Below are positions 1 through 10,159 of a DNA stretch of 64,000 bases, one piece after another. Below the pieces are notes generated by a model that searched no databases, was not told where the DNA came from, and worked only from the letters and a program-made list of their open reading frames with translations. The translations under genes and the position numbers were made by a program. Source of the stretch: Paraescarpia echinospica (taxonomy: Eukaryota > Annelida > Polychaeta > Sabellida > Siboglinidae); NCBI GenBank assembly GCA_020002185.1, contig CM034544.1, forward strand, positions 3,812,850-3,876,849, written 5' to 3'. Within the stretch, counting starts at the first letter, position 1. Each line of letters starts with the position of its first letter.

Positions 1-298
1 GACAACTACACCGGGCAAAAATACATGGTAGTTAGCCAACAGTCGACCAACAGTGCAAGACGATGGCCATACTGGCGGGCGATAACGGGAAGGCACAATT
101 TGCTCACCCGTAATACACAATTCGCCCGTGAAGCCACTTGCACACGCGCACGTGAAGGCGTCGAACAGGTTAGTGCAGTTTCCGCCGTTATTGCAAGGGG
201 AGCTCACGCATTCGTCGAAATCTGAAAGCACGTGATGGTTCAAAGAAGGATGGCAAGCTTTTATCACAATCACTATTGGGGGAGTGTTTCACTAAGAT
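1..298. repeat. Exon-containing duplication, copy A
   Basis: Bases 1-298 are nearly identical to 3777-4075, including the EGF exon and both flanking intron stretches. Homology ends at the TAAGAT string near 297 (4073 in the other copy). It is a recent duplication of a symmetrical-phase exon, which adds one EGF module without a frameshift. Confidence 0.85.
108..221 (-). CDS. EGF-like exon (calcium-binding type), eighth EGF
   Basis: The exon is 114 bp, phase 1-1, with an acceptor after CAG at 222-224 and a GTGAGC donor. It encodes a six-cysteine EGF module opening with DFDEC and ending GELCIT. The D-x-D-E start and the Phe before the fourth cysteine match calcium-binding EGF consensus. The encoded residues are identical to the exon at 3886-3999, with which it shares about 300 bp of flanking intron. 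This is the last exon of the gene visible here. Confidence 0.85.
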
Positions 299-904
299 GA
301 TGACCTCATAAGAATCCGAGTGTACAACGATCACCCCATTGGAGGGGCACCTTTAAGCGACAATCTTGAAACGGCCCTAACTTCTGAACCGTCCGCCGTA
401 CACCAACGTATAATGTCGCTATGGTTTCAAAATTTAGAGTAGCAGCGTGGAGGCAGCCATATTGACGTTATTTGCGAATAAACGTAAAATCATGTAATTT
501 TCACGATAATTGTACTAACTATTTCCACCCTTAGCCAATCAGTTTAACACTAAACATCGCCTAACCTAGACTAAATTGCACAAGAAACCCCCCATGCCTG
601 CCTAGCGAAAAAGAATTGATATTGTATGGGAGAAAGTAACTAATTTTGCATGTTGACTGCTACCATTACGACTGACATTCGTTCTTCTAAAGCAATGTCA
701 AGCTTTATTATTGTCTTTAAACTTAAAGGGAATAAAAACATATATGGCTTGAATTCATATTATATTACATCCTGCTATCTATTTCCATGTCCACCAAGCA
801 AAAAATATATATAAAAAATTAAATGAATTAGAAATTCCACATTTTATGCTGTGCCTCCGGACATTTTCGAATATGCACATTTTTGGCGCGCTTTTCGGGA
901 TGCC
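299..904. other. Intronic sequence, nothing recognised
   Basis: AT-rich sequence between the EGF exon and the palindromic element. No exon, RNA gene or recognisable transposon was found on either strand. Confidence 0.5.
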
Positions 905-1365
905 GAGATGTGACGTCACATATGACCCATAGTCGCATCAGGCTGACACTTTCCATGTATTCAGAGCATGTTTACAAGGATAGCTTTCGGATCGAAACGA
1001 ACTTCAAAATGAGTTATTATGCGTTATTCCGATGTAATACAAACACTAGTTATCATAGAGGAACAAGCAGTTTTCTTACGGTTCCACATGAATCCAATTT
1101 TATTCAAAACAATGAATGCGAATGGGCCTCCAAGTCGACTAGGTATCGCCGAGCTTGGGCTCGTTTTCAGAATAATTATATCGGATGCAACCAACGGGAG
1201 ATACTCTACACCAATAAACATACATAACAAACATATATTGTATCCAGCTACATAAAGTAACGTGTATAAGTGTATAATCTTATAATGTCACTAGAAAATC
1301 GATGTTTGAAGGAGGAGTTGTACAATTTATCATAACAACTTAAATCAGTCAACGAATTTCTGTCG

Positions 1366-1447
1366 GTCCTGTTAGCTCAGTTGGTAAAGGCGTTGGTTCA
1401 TTGGCATTTATTTTGTAATCGGGCAACGCCGGTTCAATCCCGACACC
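1366..1447 (+). ncRNA. tRNA-like sequence (left arm), probably tRNA-derived, not a working tRNA
   Basis: It contains TAGCTCAGTTGG (perfect A box) and GGTTCAATCCC (perfect B box) about 50 bases apart. The T arm pairs at four of five positions. The 5' and 3' acceptor halves do not pair, and the middle is too AT-rich for a normal anticodon arm. It is best read as a Pol III promoter module of a repeat. Confidence 0.5.
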
Positions 1448-1933
1448 AAACCTTTGATTTGTTTACACTTTTTGTTGTTTATGTTTTCACGAACTAATAT
1501 AAACCAAATCATTTTTATACTATGATGCACTGTTTGTAAATGTTTTGTTTAATTTTTGTAGTAATTATTCGCCACAAAAATAAAAATATGGGAATTATAT
1601 AACGATGTTTCTAAATTTTATTTATCCAAACAAATATAATGTAATGGATACATAATTTATTAACTGTATATATATATATTACCGTACAATATATATATAT
1701 ATATATTGTATGGTAATATATTGTAATTATATATGTGAAAACAAATGGTGATCTGTCTGGATAAATAAAATTTAGAAACATCGTTATAAATAATTACCAT
1801 ATTTTAATTTTGTGGCGAATAAATAATTACTACAAAAATATTTACAAACAGTGCATCATAGTATAACAATTATTTCGTTTATATTACTTCGTGAAAACAT
1901 AAACAAAAAAAGAGTAAAAATAATCAATGGTTT

Positions 1934-2014
1934 GGTGTCGGGATTGAACCGACGTCGCCCGATTATAAATAAACGCCAAGGAACCAACGCCTTTACTAAC
2001 TGAGCTAGCAGGAC
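1934..2014 (-). ncRNA. tRNA-like sequence (right arm)
   Basis: This is the inverted partner of 1366-1447. Here the T arm (GTCGG, seven-base loop, CCGAC) pairs perfectly. The A box reads TAGCTCAGTTAG. The acceptor stem does not pair, so a functional tRNA is unlikely. Confidence 0.5.
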
Positions 2015-2465
2015 CTACAGAAATTCGCTGACTGATTTAAGTTGTTATGATAAATTGTACAACTCCTCCTTCAAACATCGGTATTCTAGTGATATTATGA
2101 TATTATACACGTTACTTTCTGTAGCTGGATACAATATATGTTTGCTATGTATGTATATTGGTGTACATTATCTCCCATTGGTTGCATTCGATATAATTAT
2201 TCTGAAAACGAGCCCAAGCTCGGCGATACCTAGTCGACTTGTAGGCCCATTCGCATTCATTGTTTTGAATAAAATTGAATTCATGTGGAACCGTAAGATA
2301 ACCGCTTGTTCCTCTATGATGATTAGTGTTTGTATTTCATCGGAATATTGCACAATAACTCATTCTGACGCTCGTTTCGACCCCAAAACTATCCATGTAA
2401 ACATGCTCTGAATGCATAGAAAGGGTCGGCCTGCTGCGAATGTGAGTCATATGTGACGTTAAGAT

Positions 2466-2874
2466 ACCACGTGATCGCCAAGCTCATTAAATTTTACGCG
2501 GGAATTGCTACACAGACGGGTTTAAAATCGAATTTATGCTACAATGTATTTTTCTGTATTTTTTAATGTTCTCGAATGTTACATACAATGTTAAACGTTG
2601 TGTACACATGGAAAACGGATTTTAGCTAATGCCTTGTTTTTATTTCCTTTAAGGACTTTCCCTATTATTGGTAATTTGGTAAGGCTGTCTACCCCCAACT
2701 ACTTTCTTAGGTTATGATCGTCCTCAGTCGAATATCTACTAGTATGAATTTACTTATGTATTTGTATATTTGTATTATATTCTACCACTTATATTAACAG
2801 TTGTTAGCATCATATGTGTAAGTATATTCGTACAGCCCATCATTCCACCAACCGGGAATTAGTAATAGGGGTAC
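2466..2874. other. Intronic sequence, nothing recognised
   Basis: AT-rich spacer between the palindrome and the next EGF exon. No supported feature was seen. Confidence 0.5.
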
Positions 2875-2991
2875 CTCTCTCGCAGTGTTCTCCTTCGAAG
2901 CCAATGAGACAGAAACACTGGTAGGAGCCGTATGTGTTATTGCATGTCCCTCCGTTCATGCACGGCGACGTTGACGCACACTCGTCCACGT
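2875..2991 (-). CDS. EGF-like exon (calcium-binding type), seventh EGF
   Basis: The exon is 117 bp, phase 1-1, with acceptor CAG at 2992-2994 and donor GTACC. The module starts DVDEC and ends GEHCER with six cysteines. NNTYGSYQC fits the Asn and Tyr positions of calcium-binding EGF. One extra residue lies between cysteines 1 and 2 compared with its neighbours. Confidence 0.85.
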
Positions 2992-3062
2992 CTGTCGCCA
3001 ACACACGCACTCGTTATACACTGACGTTAGTCAACATGTATGGCGCTCCACCATGATACGAA

Positions 3063-3201
<139 letters not shown>

Positions 3202-3776
3202 TATAAAATAATGATGAAATCTTATATAGCGCCGGTATCCGCCGTAGAGGCGCTTATGGCGCATGCACAATATTTTACCATTGATGACTTTAAAGTAGTA
3301 ATCTTAATAATTGTAAAAGCACTATTCTAAAATATAGTAAAAGCAACGTTCTAATATTTTAAAATGAGTATCAGTAACTATGCACCATAAAATCAATAAC
3401 AATTATCGTTATCAATGTAACGTAGACTCGTTAATACAGTCTTTCTAGAAATCTATATCTAGTATACATAATAACTGTTTTGATATTATAAGTAATATAA
3501 TAAATACAATAAAATTACATTCATAAATAGTATAAGATCAATATTATACAATGTCCAATAAATGTCCACATGTCCATATCACGTTTTACCATATGATAAT
3601 ATGTGGACTACTCAGTTTGCATTCCACCTCTGTCCTTCACTACTCTTCAAGGACATCCAAACAATTAACCGGTCTTCCTTGTTCACTTGTCATCGGAGAT
3701 GTTTGTGTGGCAATATTTTATTCGTTTAAACATATCGATGTCCGGTGGATTGTTTAGTCATACATGTGAAAGGAGT
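3202..3776. other. Intronic sequence, nothing recognised
   Basis: AT-rich unique sequence between the GT repeat and the duplicated exon block. No supported feature was seen. Confidence 0.5.
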
Positions 3777-4075
3777 GAGATAGCCACACCGGGCGAAAAT
3801 GCATGGTAATAAGCCAACAGTCGACCAACAGTGCAAGACGATGGCCATACTGGCGGGCGATAACGGGAAGGCACAATTTGCTCACCCGTAATACACAATT
3901 CGCCCGTGAAGCCACTTGCACACGCGCACGTGAAGGCGTCGAACAGGTTAGTGCAGTTTCCGCCGTTATTGCAAGGGGAGCTCACGCATTCGTCGAAGTC
4001 TGAAAGCACGTGATGGTTCAAAGAAGGATGGCAAGCTTTTATTACAATCACTATTGGGGTAGTGTTTCACTAAGA
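3777..4075. repeat. Exon-containing duplication, copy B
   Basis: Partner of 1-298. Differences are few, for example GTTAGCC versus AATAAGCC near the left end and one silent change in the first exon codon. Confidence 0.85.
3886..3999 (-). CDS. EGF-like exon (calcium-binding type), sixth EGF
   Basis: The exon is 114 bp, phase 1-1, and encodes the same residues as 108-221 (DFDEC start, six cysteines, GELCIT end). The only exon difference is a synonymous GAC/GAT in the first Asp codon. The acceptor is CAG and the donor GTGAGC. Confidence 0.87.
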
Positions 4076-4184
4076 TATAAGAATCCATCATCACACAGAA
4101 TTCGATGTTATATTTAAGAGGCTTTTATCAAAACACAAAATATCGCTACCACATCACGAAGGACACTATTTATGTGTTACACCG

Positions 4185-4354
4185 GTGAACGTGGCTCGGT
4201 GGTCCGTAGTGGTGACGATAGTTCTCAGTACATGTGATCACAGTTAAGGAGCGAAATCAATATTAAAGAGTGAACGTGACTCGGTGGTCCGTAGTGGTGA
4301 TGATAGTTATCAGTACATAAGATCACGGTTAAGGATATAAATCAATATTAAAGA
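4185..4354. repeat. Two-copy 85-bp tandem repeat
   Basis: The string starting GTGAACGTGGCTCGGTGG at 4185 recurs at 4270 with a few substitutions. No coding or RNA function is apparent. Confidence 0.7.
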
Positions 4355-4539
4355 GCGAAATCGAACTTATGAGCTGATAAGAAGTTAGTGAAACGGTTCC
4401 CCGGTCCATATTTGGCTGTGTGTCAGAAATTATAAAGGATTTATACATGAACAACTAACCACCATAAGAACAAGCATGCGTGTCACCGTAATAATTATGC
4501 CATAAAGCCATCCTTGGGTAATCTATCCTTGCCTGTCGG

Positions 4540-4760
4540 GAACCTTCCCCAGTCCGTCCAACGCCATTTACAGCTTCAACACCATCCAAACCAGCAAGAA
4601 CCGTTACAGATTATCTTATTTTCGACAGAAAATTACCACTTGGCACGTACTACCAGAAGCAGTAGTTAGCATTGCAGAACCACAGTGATTTAAGCACGAT
4701 GCATCACAAGCCCGTAGCATATTTTGGTACTTTGATATTTTCACCCGGTAAAACTCCCTA
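4540..4760 (+). pseudogene. Degenerate non-LTR reverse transcriptase C-terminal fragment
   Basis: Plus-strand translation gives a patch resembling the end of ORF2 in jockey/CR1-type elements: an R-x-SYFRQK block, a W-x-x-LPE motif and VVS after it, then a stop and a continuing FKHDAS string. No upstream RT motifs are present, so it is an old truncated 3' fragment in the intron. The family is unresolved. Confidence 0.45.
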
Positions 4761-5104
4761 CTTCACTAGGCGTTTCTGTTTATGTCACATAGAGATAGGG
4801 CGTGAACATTACGGTGAGCGCAATAGCACAACCTAAACCAAAATTTATTTCGCAATGACAGTGACAAACGGAATATATACGACACGTTGTGCTATAATAT
4901 ACCTCTGATAACGAACGATCCATTTCTACAGATGATAAGTTGATTTGATTTTAATTGGCAGACGCTGATATTTACTAGTTCCTCCTCTTTAGACGCGACA
5001 TTCCCAGAAATATCCGAGCGACTCACACTAATAACGGCGTCGACTGTTATTTTTTTGAACAGCTGGCCTCGTCTCAATCAAAGTGCACATTCTGTTCTAC
5101 TGAC

Positions 5105-5218
5105 CTACGTCGCAGTCCTGTCCGGTGAAGGGTGAGTGACATTCACAAATATACGACCCGTAGCTGTTGTGACAGGATCCGTTGTTAATGCACGGTGACG
5201 TCAGACATTCGTTCACAT
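5105..5218 (-). CDS. EGF-like exon (calcium-binding type), fifth EGF
   Basis: The exon is 114 bp, phase 1-1, with acceptor TAG at 5219-5221 and donor GTCAGT. It starts DVNEC and ends GQDCDV with six cysteines. HNSYGSYIC supplies the calcium-EGF Asn and Tyr. Confidence 0.85.
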
Positions 5219-5327
5219 CTATCCAACAAGAAGTAAATGTGATTGGCTACAGCCAGTCGTGTGATCAGATAGCATAGATGTTCACTTAATTTTGCTGACT
5301 AGGTTTAAAGTTTACATAAAATCATGT

Positions 5328-5425
5328 TATGTGTGTGTGCGTGCGTGCGAGCGTGCGCACGTGCGTGGGTGTGCGTGTGTGTTTGTGTGTGCGTGCATGC
5401 GTACGTGCATGCGTACGTGCGTGAC
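5328..5425. repeat. (GT/GCGT)n microsatellite next to an EGF donor
   Basis: Imperfect GT, GCGT and GCAT units run up to the 3' border of the EGF exon at 5430. On the transcript this lies just inside the intron. Confidence 0.85.
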
Positions 5426-5429
5426 CTAC

Positions 5430-5543
5430 CTTCCATGCACAACGTTCCGTTGAAAGTCGCAGAACAGTTGCACGTGTATCCGTTGAGTGAATCGATACAC
5501 GTGGACATGTTGTGGCACGGGTTGCTGCTGCATTCGTCCACGC
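5430..5543 (-). CDS. EGF-like exon (calcium-binding type), fourth EGF
   Basis: The exon is 114 bp, phase 1-1, with acceptor CAG at 5544-5546 and donor GTAGG. It starts GVDEC and ends GTLCME with six cysteines. CIDSLNGYTC carries the Asp and Tyr of the calcium-binding consensus. HNMSTC replaces the usual NGGTC in the second loop and creates an N-x-S glycosylation sequon. Confidence 0.85.
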
Positions 5544-6084
5544 CTGCAACAGACGTCACACCTCTTTTTCACCATTACACAATGCATTGGCTTACACCCA
5601 GCCATGGAGTCACACACCAAGGCCTGCGGTTATCACCACTAGAATACTTTTTACGTTAAACACGTTCATAGAGGCGCCATCTGGCTGGACAGCTTCTTAT
5701 CACTCAGTTCCGCTTGTGGTTTATTAATACATCATCTATTTGTAGATCAGAGGGCAATGGTACAAGGAAGCGAATATCCGTAGGAAAAACCAAGTGAACC
5801 TCGAACTTGGGAGAAGATACAACATGAAGTCCTAAAGTTAGCGTATTGATATATAGATGTAAGCACAGGTGATGTATCTGCAAAATGAACCCCAGCAAAA
5901 TTGACCTTGAGAGTAGACTGAACTATTCAACGCATATTGTTTCTCTGGAATAGATACATATTAGCGTAGCCGAGTCTACCTTCCCAGCGCTGGATTTAGG
6001 ACTGTGGAGGCCCACGGCCAGTGATTTACCGGTCATTCTATTATAATAGTTTTCACTCTGTAAATTATTTCGTACGGGCCCTGG

Positions 6085-6120
6085 GCAGCTGCCCCGCCCG
6101 CCCGCCCGCCCGCCCGCCCT
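6085..6120. repeat. (GCCC)n tetranucleotide run
   Basis: A short GC-rich CCCG tetranucleotide run adjoining the EGF exon donor. It stands out against the AT-rich surroundings. Confidence 0.8.
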
Positions 6121-6136
6121 ATGTCTTGCACTCTAC

Positions 6137-6250
6137 CTTCCTCGCATATAGAGCCGGTGTAGCCGGTGACGCAGGCGCACGTGAAGCTACCGATGGTGTT
6201 AGTGCAGGTTCCTCCGTTCCTGCACATCACCCCTCGGCACTCGTCGCGAT
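6137..6250 (-). CDS. EGF-like exon (calcium-binding type), third EGF
   Basis: The exon is 114 bp, phase 1-1, with acceptor TAG at 6251-6253 and donor GTAGAG. It starts DRDEC and ends GSICEE with six cysteines. NGGTCTNTIGSFTC matches calcium-binding EGF closely. Confidence 0.87.
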
Positions 6251-6329
6251 CTACAGCAGGGGCACGTCCCATGACATTTTGTATCATTGTATCATAGCGG
6301 AGGTTAATCGTTCTACCAGTCTACCCGTC

Positions 6330-6640
6330 CGACTGTGTGTTAGTCTGAGCGTCCGATCGTCCGTCCGTCCGTCCGTCCGTCCGACCGTCTGTCCGACCGC
6401 CCATCTGTCTGACAGTCCTACCGTCCGTCCGCCGTCGGTCCATTTGTAGATCTGCCGTCCGATCGATCGACCGACCGACCGACCGACCGACCGACCGACT
6501 CATCGACCGACCGACCGACCCACCCACCCACCGATCCACCCACCGTTCGTCTTTCCGTCTGAAAATCTGTTCAGTTGTTCCTGTCTGTCCTTCTGTCCGT
6601 CGATCCATCGATCCATTTGTCAATCTGTCCGTCTGTCCTT
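6330..6640. repeat. Tetranucleotide tracts (GTCC)n and (CGAC)n
   Basis: Consecutive runs of GTCC, CCGA and CCAC units, all intronic. The long ORFs on both strands here are repeat artefacts. Confidence 0.9.
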
Positions 6641-6672
6641 ATGCCCGTGTGTTCGCATTTCTGCCTTTTCTC

Positions 6673-7767
6673 CTGTCGGTTTGTCATTCTGTCAGTCTAG
6701 TTGTCGGTCTGACAGTCTAGTTGTCATTCTGTCAGTCTAGTTGTCGGTCTGTCTCTCTAGTTGTCGGTCTATCAGTCTAGTTGTCGGTCTGTCAGTCTAG
6801 TTATTGGTCTGTCAGTCCAGATGTCGGTCTGTCAGTCTAGTTGTCGGTCTGTCAATCTAGTTGTCGATCGGTCAGTCTAGTTGTCGGTCTGTCAGTCTAG
6901 TTGTCGGTATGTCAGTCTGGTTGTCGTTCTGCCAGTCTGGTTGTCGTTCTATCAGTCTAGTTGTCGGTCGATGAGTCTAGTTGTCGGTCGGTGAGTCTAG
7001 TTGTAGGACTGTCATTCTATTTTTCGATCGGTCAGTCTAGTTGTCAGTCTGTCAGTCTAGTTGTCGGTCTGTCAGTCTGGTTGTCGTTCTGTCAGTCTGG
7101 TTGTCGTTCTATCAGTCTAGTTGTCGGTCGGCCAGTCTAGTTGTCTGTCTGTCAGTCCAGTTGTCGGTCTGTCAGTCCAGTTGTCGGTCTGTCAATCTAG
7201 TTGTCGATCGGTCAGTCTAGTTGTCGGTCTGTCATTCTAGTTGTCGGTATGTCAGTCTGGTTGTCGTTCTGCCAGTCTGGTTGTCGTTCTATCAGTCTAG
7301 TTGTCGGTCGGTGAGTCTAGTTGTCGGTCGGTGAATCTAGTTGTCGGACTGTCAGTCTAGTTGTCGATCGGTCAGTCTAGTTGTCGATCGGTCAGTCTAG
7401 TTGTCGGTCTGTCAGTCTAGTTGTCGGTCTGTCAGTCTGGTTGTCGTTCTGTCAGTCTAGTTGTCGGTCGGCCAGTCTAGCTGTCGGTCGGTCAGTCTAG
7501 TTGTCTTTCTGTCAGTCTAGTTGTCGAACGGTCAATCTAGTTGTCGGTCTGTCAGTGTAGTTTTCGGTTTGTCAGTTTGGTTGTCGTTATGTCAGTCTGG
7601 TTGTCATTCTATCAGTCTAGTTGTCGGTCGGTCAGTCTAGTTGTCGGTCGGTCAGTCTAGTTGTCGGTCTGTCAGTCTAGTTGTCGGACGGTCAGTCTGA
7701 TTGTCGGTCTGTCAGTCTAGTTTTCGGTCTGTCAGTCTAGTTGTCGGTCTGTCTGTCTAGTTGACGG
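6673..7767. repeat. 20-bp minisatellite, about 54 units
   Basis: The unit TTGTCGGTCTGTCAGTCTAG repeats head to tail with strict 20-bp spacing and scattered substitutions at a few preferred positions (CGGTCT, CGATCG, CGTTCT variants). The array lies within the intron between the second and third EGF exons. There are no unique spacers, so it is not a CRISPR array. Confidence 0.95.
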
Positions 7768-7785
7768 TCTTTCTACAAGTCTTAC

Positions 7786-7899
7786 CTAATTCGCAGTGGC
7801 GTCCCTTGAAGCCGCGACTACAAGTGCACGAATAGGTGCCCGCCGTGTTAGTGCAGGTGGCCCCGTTCAGACATGGACCAGAGAGACACTCGTTGACGT
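7786..7899 (-). CDS. EGF-like exon (calcium-binding type), second EGF
   Basis: The exon is 114 bp, phase 1-1, with acceptor TAG at 7900-7902 and a strong GTAAGAC donor. It starts DVNEC and ends GRHCEL with six cysteines. CTNTAGTYSC carries the calcium-EGF Asn and Tyr. Confidence 0.87.
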
Positions 7900-8408
7900 C
7901 TAGAACACGAGAGAGCTCACGATTACACTGTAGCACTACGACATCGAGCTAACATCGAGTGTTAGGCAGTTCAACACCCATCTTTTTACAAATTATTGTA
8001 ACATTCTATAGCACGATTAACATAGCTATTGTGCACATTAGTATTATGAAATATATATGTGCATCCGGTCTCACTATTTGTAACAAATACCATAGCAGCG
8101 TCACCCCAGGACTTACCATTACTAACAAACACTCTTATGGGTAAGCAGTGGCGCCGCCCATACAGTACGGCTCAGGTCGGATTTTCATGGGTATTTGTGC
8201 ATTATTCCGTGACACTACCACAATTCTAGGACGATACTATCACGATAATATCACGGTACTCTCACGGTACTGTTGCAACAGCTATGACACAATCACAGTA
8301 GCGTCGCAGTAGTTATCAGTATGGCAATAGTTCCACAACTATTGAACATTATCATAATAGTAAGACTACCCCTAATAGTCAACCTTACTGATATGATCGT
8401 AACCACTC

Positions 8409-8893
8409 ATTAGCTACCTTCCGATGGAACGGTATTTTCCCTACTACTCATACACAATTAGCTACCTTCCGATGGAACGGTATTTTCCCTACTACTCATA
8501 CACAATTAGCTACCTTCCGATGGAACGGTATTTTCCCTACTACTCATACACAATTAGCTACCTTCCGATGGAACGGTATTTTCCCTACTACTCATACACA
8601 ATTAGCTACCTTCCGATGGAACGGTATTTTCCCTACTACTCATACACAATTAGCTACCTTCCGATGGAACGGTATTTTCCCTACTACTCATACACAATTA
8701 GCTACCTTCCGATAGAACGGTATTTTCCCTACTACTCATACACAATTAGCTACCTTCCGATGGAACGGTATTTTCCCTACTACTCATACACAATTAGCTA
8801 CCTTCCGATGGAACGGTATTTTCCCTACTACTCATACACAATTAGCTACCTTCCGATGGAACGGTATTTTCCCTACTACTCATACACAATTAG
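8409..8893. repeat. 48-bp minisatellite, ten almost identical units
   Basis: A 48-bp unit containing CTACCTTCCGATGGAACGG repeats ten times. One substitution (GATAGAACGG near 8714) is the only clear difference. The period is a multiple of three, which yields a spurious 159-codon ORF repeating 16 residues. The homogeneity implies recent expansion or homogenisation. Confidence 0.97.
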
Positions 8894-9129
8894 CACCACT
8901 TGAAATAAATAATGTAATGTTTAATGTAAACGTGATGGCTCATATGAGAGAGCGATATTTGCCTTAAAACGTGTGCTTGCTTGCTTGCGTGCTTGTGTGC
9001 GTGCGTGCGATTGCCTATGAGCGTAAGTTTAAGTTGATGTAACAAAAAGAAGACGAATTATGTACATGAAGTGAAATGAAATATCATATGTTGTTTAATC
9101 TTTTTGATCATTGTAATGTATACATAAAT

Positions 9130-9130
9130 G

Positions 9131-9162
<32 letters not shown>

Positions 9163-9315
9163 GTATAATTATATATATATACGGTGTATATATTATAATA
9201 TATATATATACACACTATATATATATATATATAAACCATATATATATATACACACATCTCACACACACACGCACACGCGCACATGCGCGCGCGCGCACAC
9301 ACACACACACACGAC
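9130..9315. repeat. (TA)n and (CA)n microsatellites
   Basis: Adjacent TA-rich, CA-rich and CG-containing dinucleotide runs, intronic, close to the EGF exon donor at 9346. Confidence 0.9.
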
Positions 9316-9346
9316 GATGACGAGCGAACTAAACGTGCCGACGTAC

Positions 9347-9454
9347 CTGTTTCACAATGCGAGCCGACGTACCCTACTTTACACACACACGTGTAGTCCC
9401 ATTGCTGCCATATACACGTGCCGGCATTCATGCACGGGTCACTAAGACATAGGT
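9347..9454 (-). CDS. EGF-like exon (non-calcium type), first EGF after the FReD
   Basis: The exon is 108 bp, phase 1-1, with acceptor CAG at 9455-9457 and donor GTACGTC. It starts DLCLSDPC and has six cysteines. It lacks the D-x-D/N-E calcium motif of the other seven modules and has WQQWDYTC in the third loop. The same frame stays open upstream to an ATG at 9509 in good Kozak context (A at -3, G at +4), and the intervening residues look like a signal peptide. That ATG could therefore be a separate gene start, although T-rich acceptor tracts often mimic hydrophobic peptides. Confidence 0.8.
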
Positions 9455-9719
9455 CTGCAACGAGCCGACACAATATCACACACACTGTTAACAATATTCC
9501 AAACACCATCCTTGATCAAATTACACACACTTTGTATGGTGTTCGACTTATACTAAACATTACTTTATCAGAAATTATAGATCAAGTTGTCATATTCTTC
9601 CTAACAGTTGTATTGGCCAATCAGACATGACTGTACGTTTATTTTATTAAAAGTGTAATTATGTGGGTATACGTAACCGATCACGTGATAATCGTATAAT
9701 TATTGTTTATGCCTGTCTG

Positions 9720-9740
9720 CCTGTCTGCCTGCCTGTGTGA
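9720..9740. repeat. Short (CTGC/CTGT) run
   Basis: A few CTGT/CTGC tetranucleotides. No function inferred. Confidence 0.5.
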
Positions 9741-9789
9741 CATTTTAATCAACCGTTGTTCTCATATCTAGCCCTTCAATGTAGTATTT

Positions 9790-10010
9790 ATAACAAGATT
9801 GACTAACAACACAACAAGCTCCAGGTGCCTCCTAGTCTCTAATGTTATCAGCCACGTCCTATTATGCGGCTGTCATAATTAAGGTCTTTCAGTTCAGGAA
9901 TCAGCTTAGTCGCTTTTTGTTGTACTCTTTCTAGCGTGTCTATTTTTTGTGATCTGGCCTTCATGCTTTTACGCAAAATTCCAAAGTAGTTGATACAGTA
10001 TAAAAGTAAA
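9790..10010 (-). pseudogene. CR1-like ORF2 C-terminal fragment
   Basis: Minus-strand translation gives a block with KIDTLERVQQKATKLIP and, after a short gap, LKDLNYDSR, then a frameshift and LETRR. The full CR1-like copies in this window have the equivalent DIDMLERVQRRATK block followed by LRDLSYE and LETRR. It is therefore a diverged 3' fragment of a related CR1 element, lying between the FReD and EGF exons. Confidence 0.7.
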
Positions 10011-10159
10011 AGAAACTATTAAATATAATCCCTCAGCAAATGGCATGTTAGATGATGCAGCGAATGCGTGTAGACGTAGCACATGTTGTTTAGTCAAAGA
10101 TGGGTTACTTGCTTTACTCTCTGGTCTATGTAAGCATTGTCTTAATTTAATTGTTTACA

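Larger units (their letters stand above)
905..2465. mobile_element. Long palindromic (foldback) element with tRNA-like arms
   Basis: Bases about 905-1660 recur in reverse complement at about 1720-2465. The outer arm on the left carries a GTGACGTCACATATGAC string and the right arm its diverged complement. The centre is a TA-rich spacer with its own short inverted repeat (ATTACCGTACAATAT versus its complement). Each arm contains a tRNA-like sequence with A- and B-box matches. No protein gene is visible. It may be a nonautonomous foldback element or an inverted duplication of a tRNA-derived repeat. It lies within an intron of the EGF gene. Confidence 0.75.

Noticed and set aside
1366..1447. Functional tRNA gene
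   Set aside because: The A and B boxes are good but the acceptor arms do not pair, and the sequence sits in a palindromic repeat.
6673..7767. CRISPR-like regular repeats
   Set aside because: Units are contiguous with no unique spacers, and the genome is eukaryotic. It is a minisatellite.
8424..8903. 159-codon ORF of a 16-residue repeat (MERYFPYYSYTISYLP)
   Set aside because: It is the translation of the 48-bp minisatellite. The period is divisible by three, so an open frame is expected by chance.
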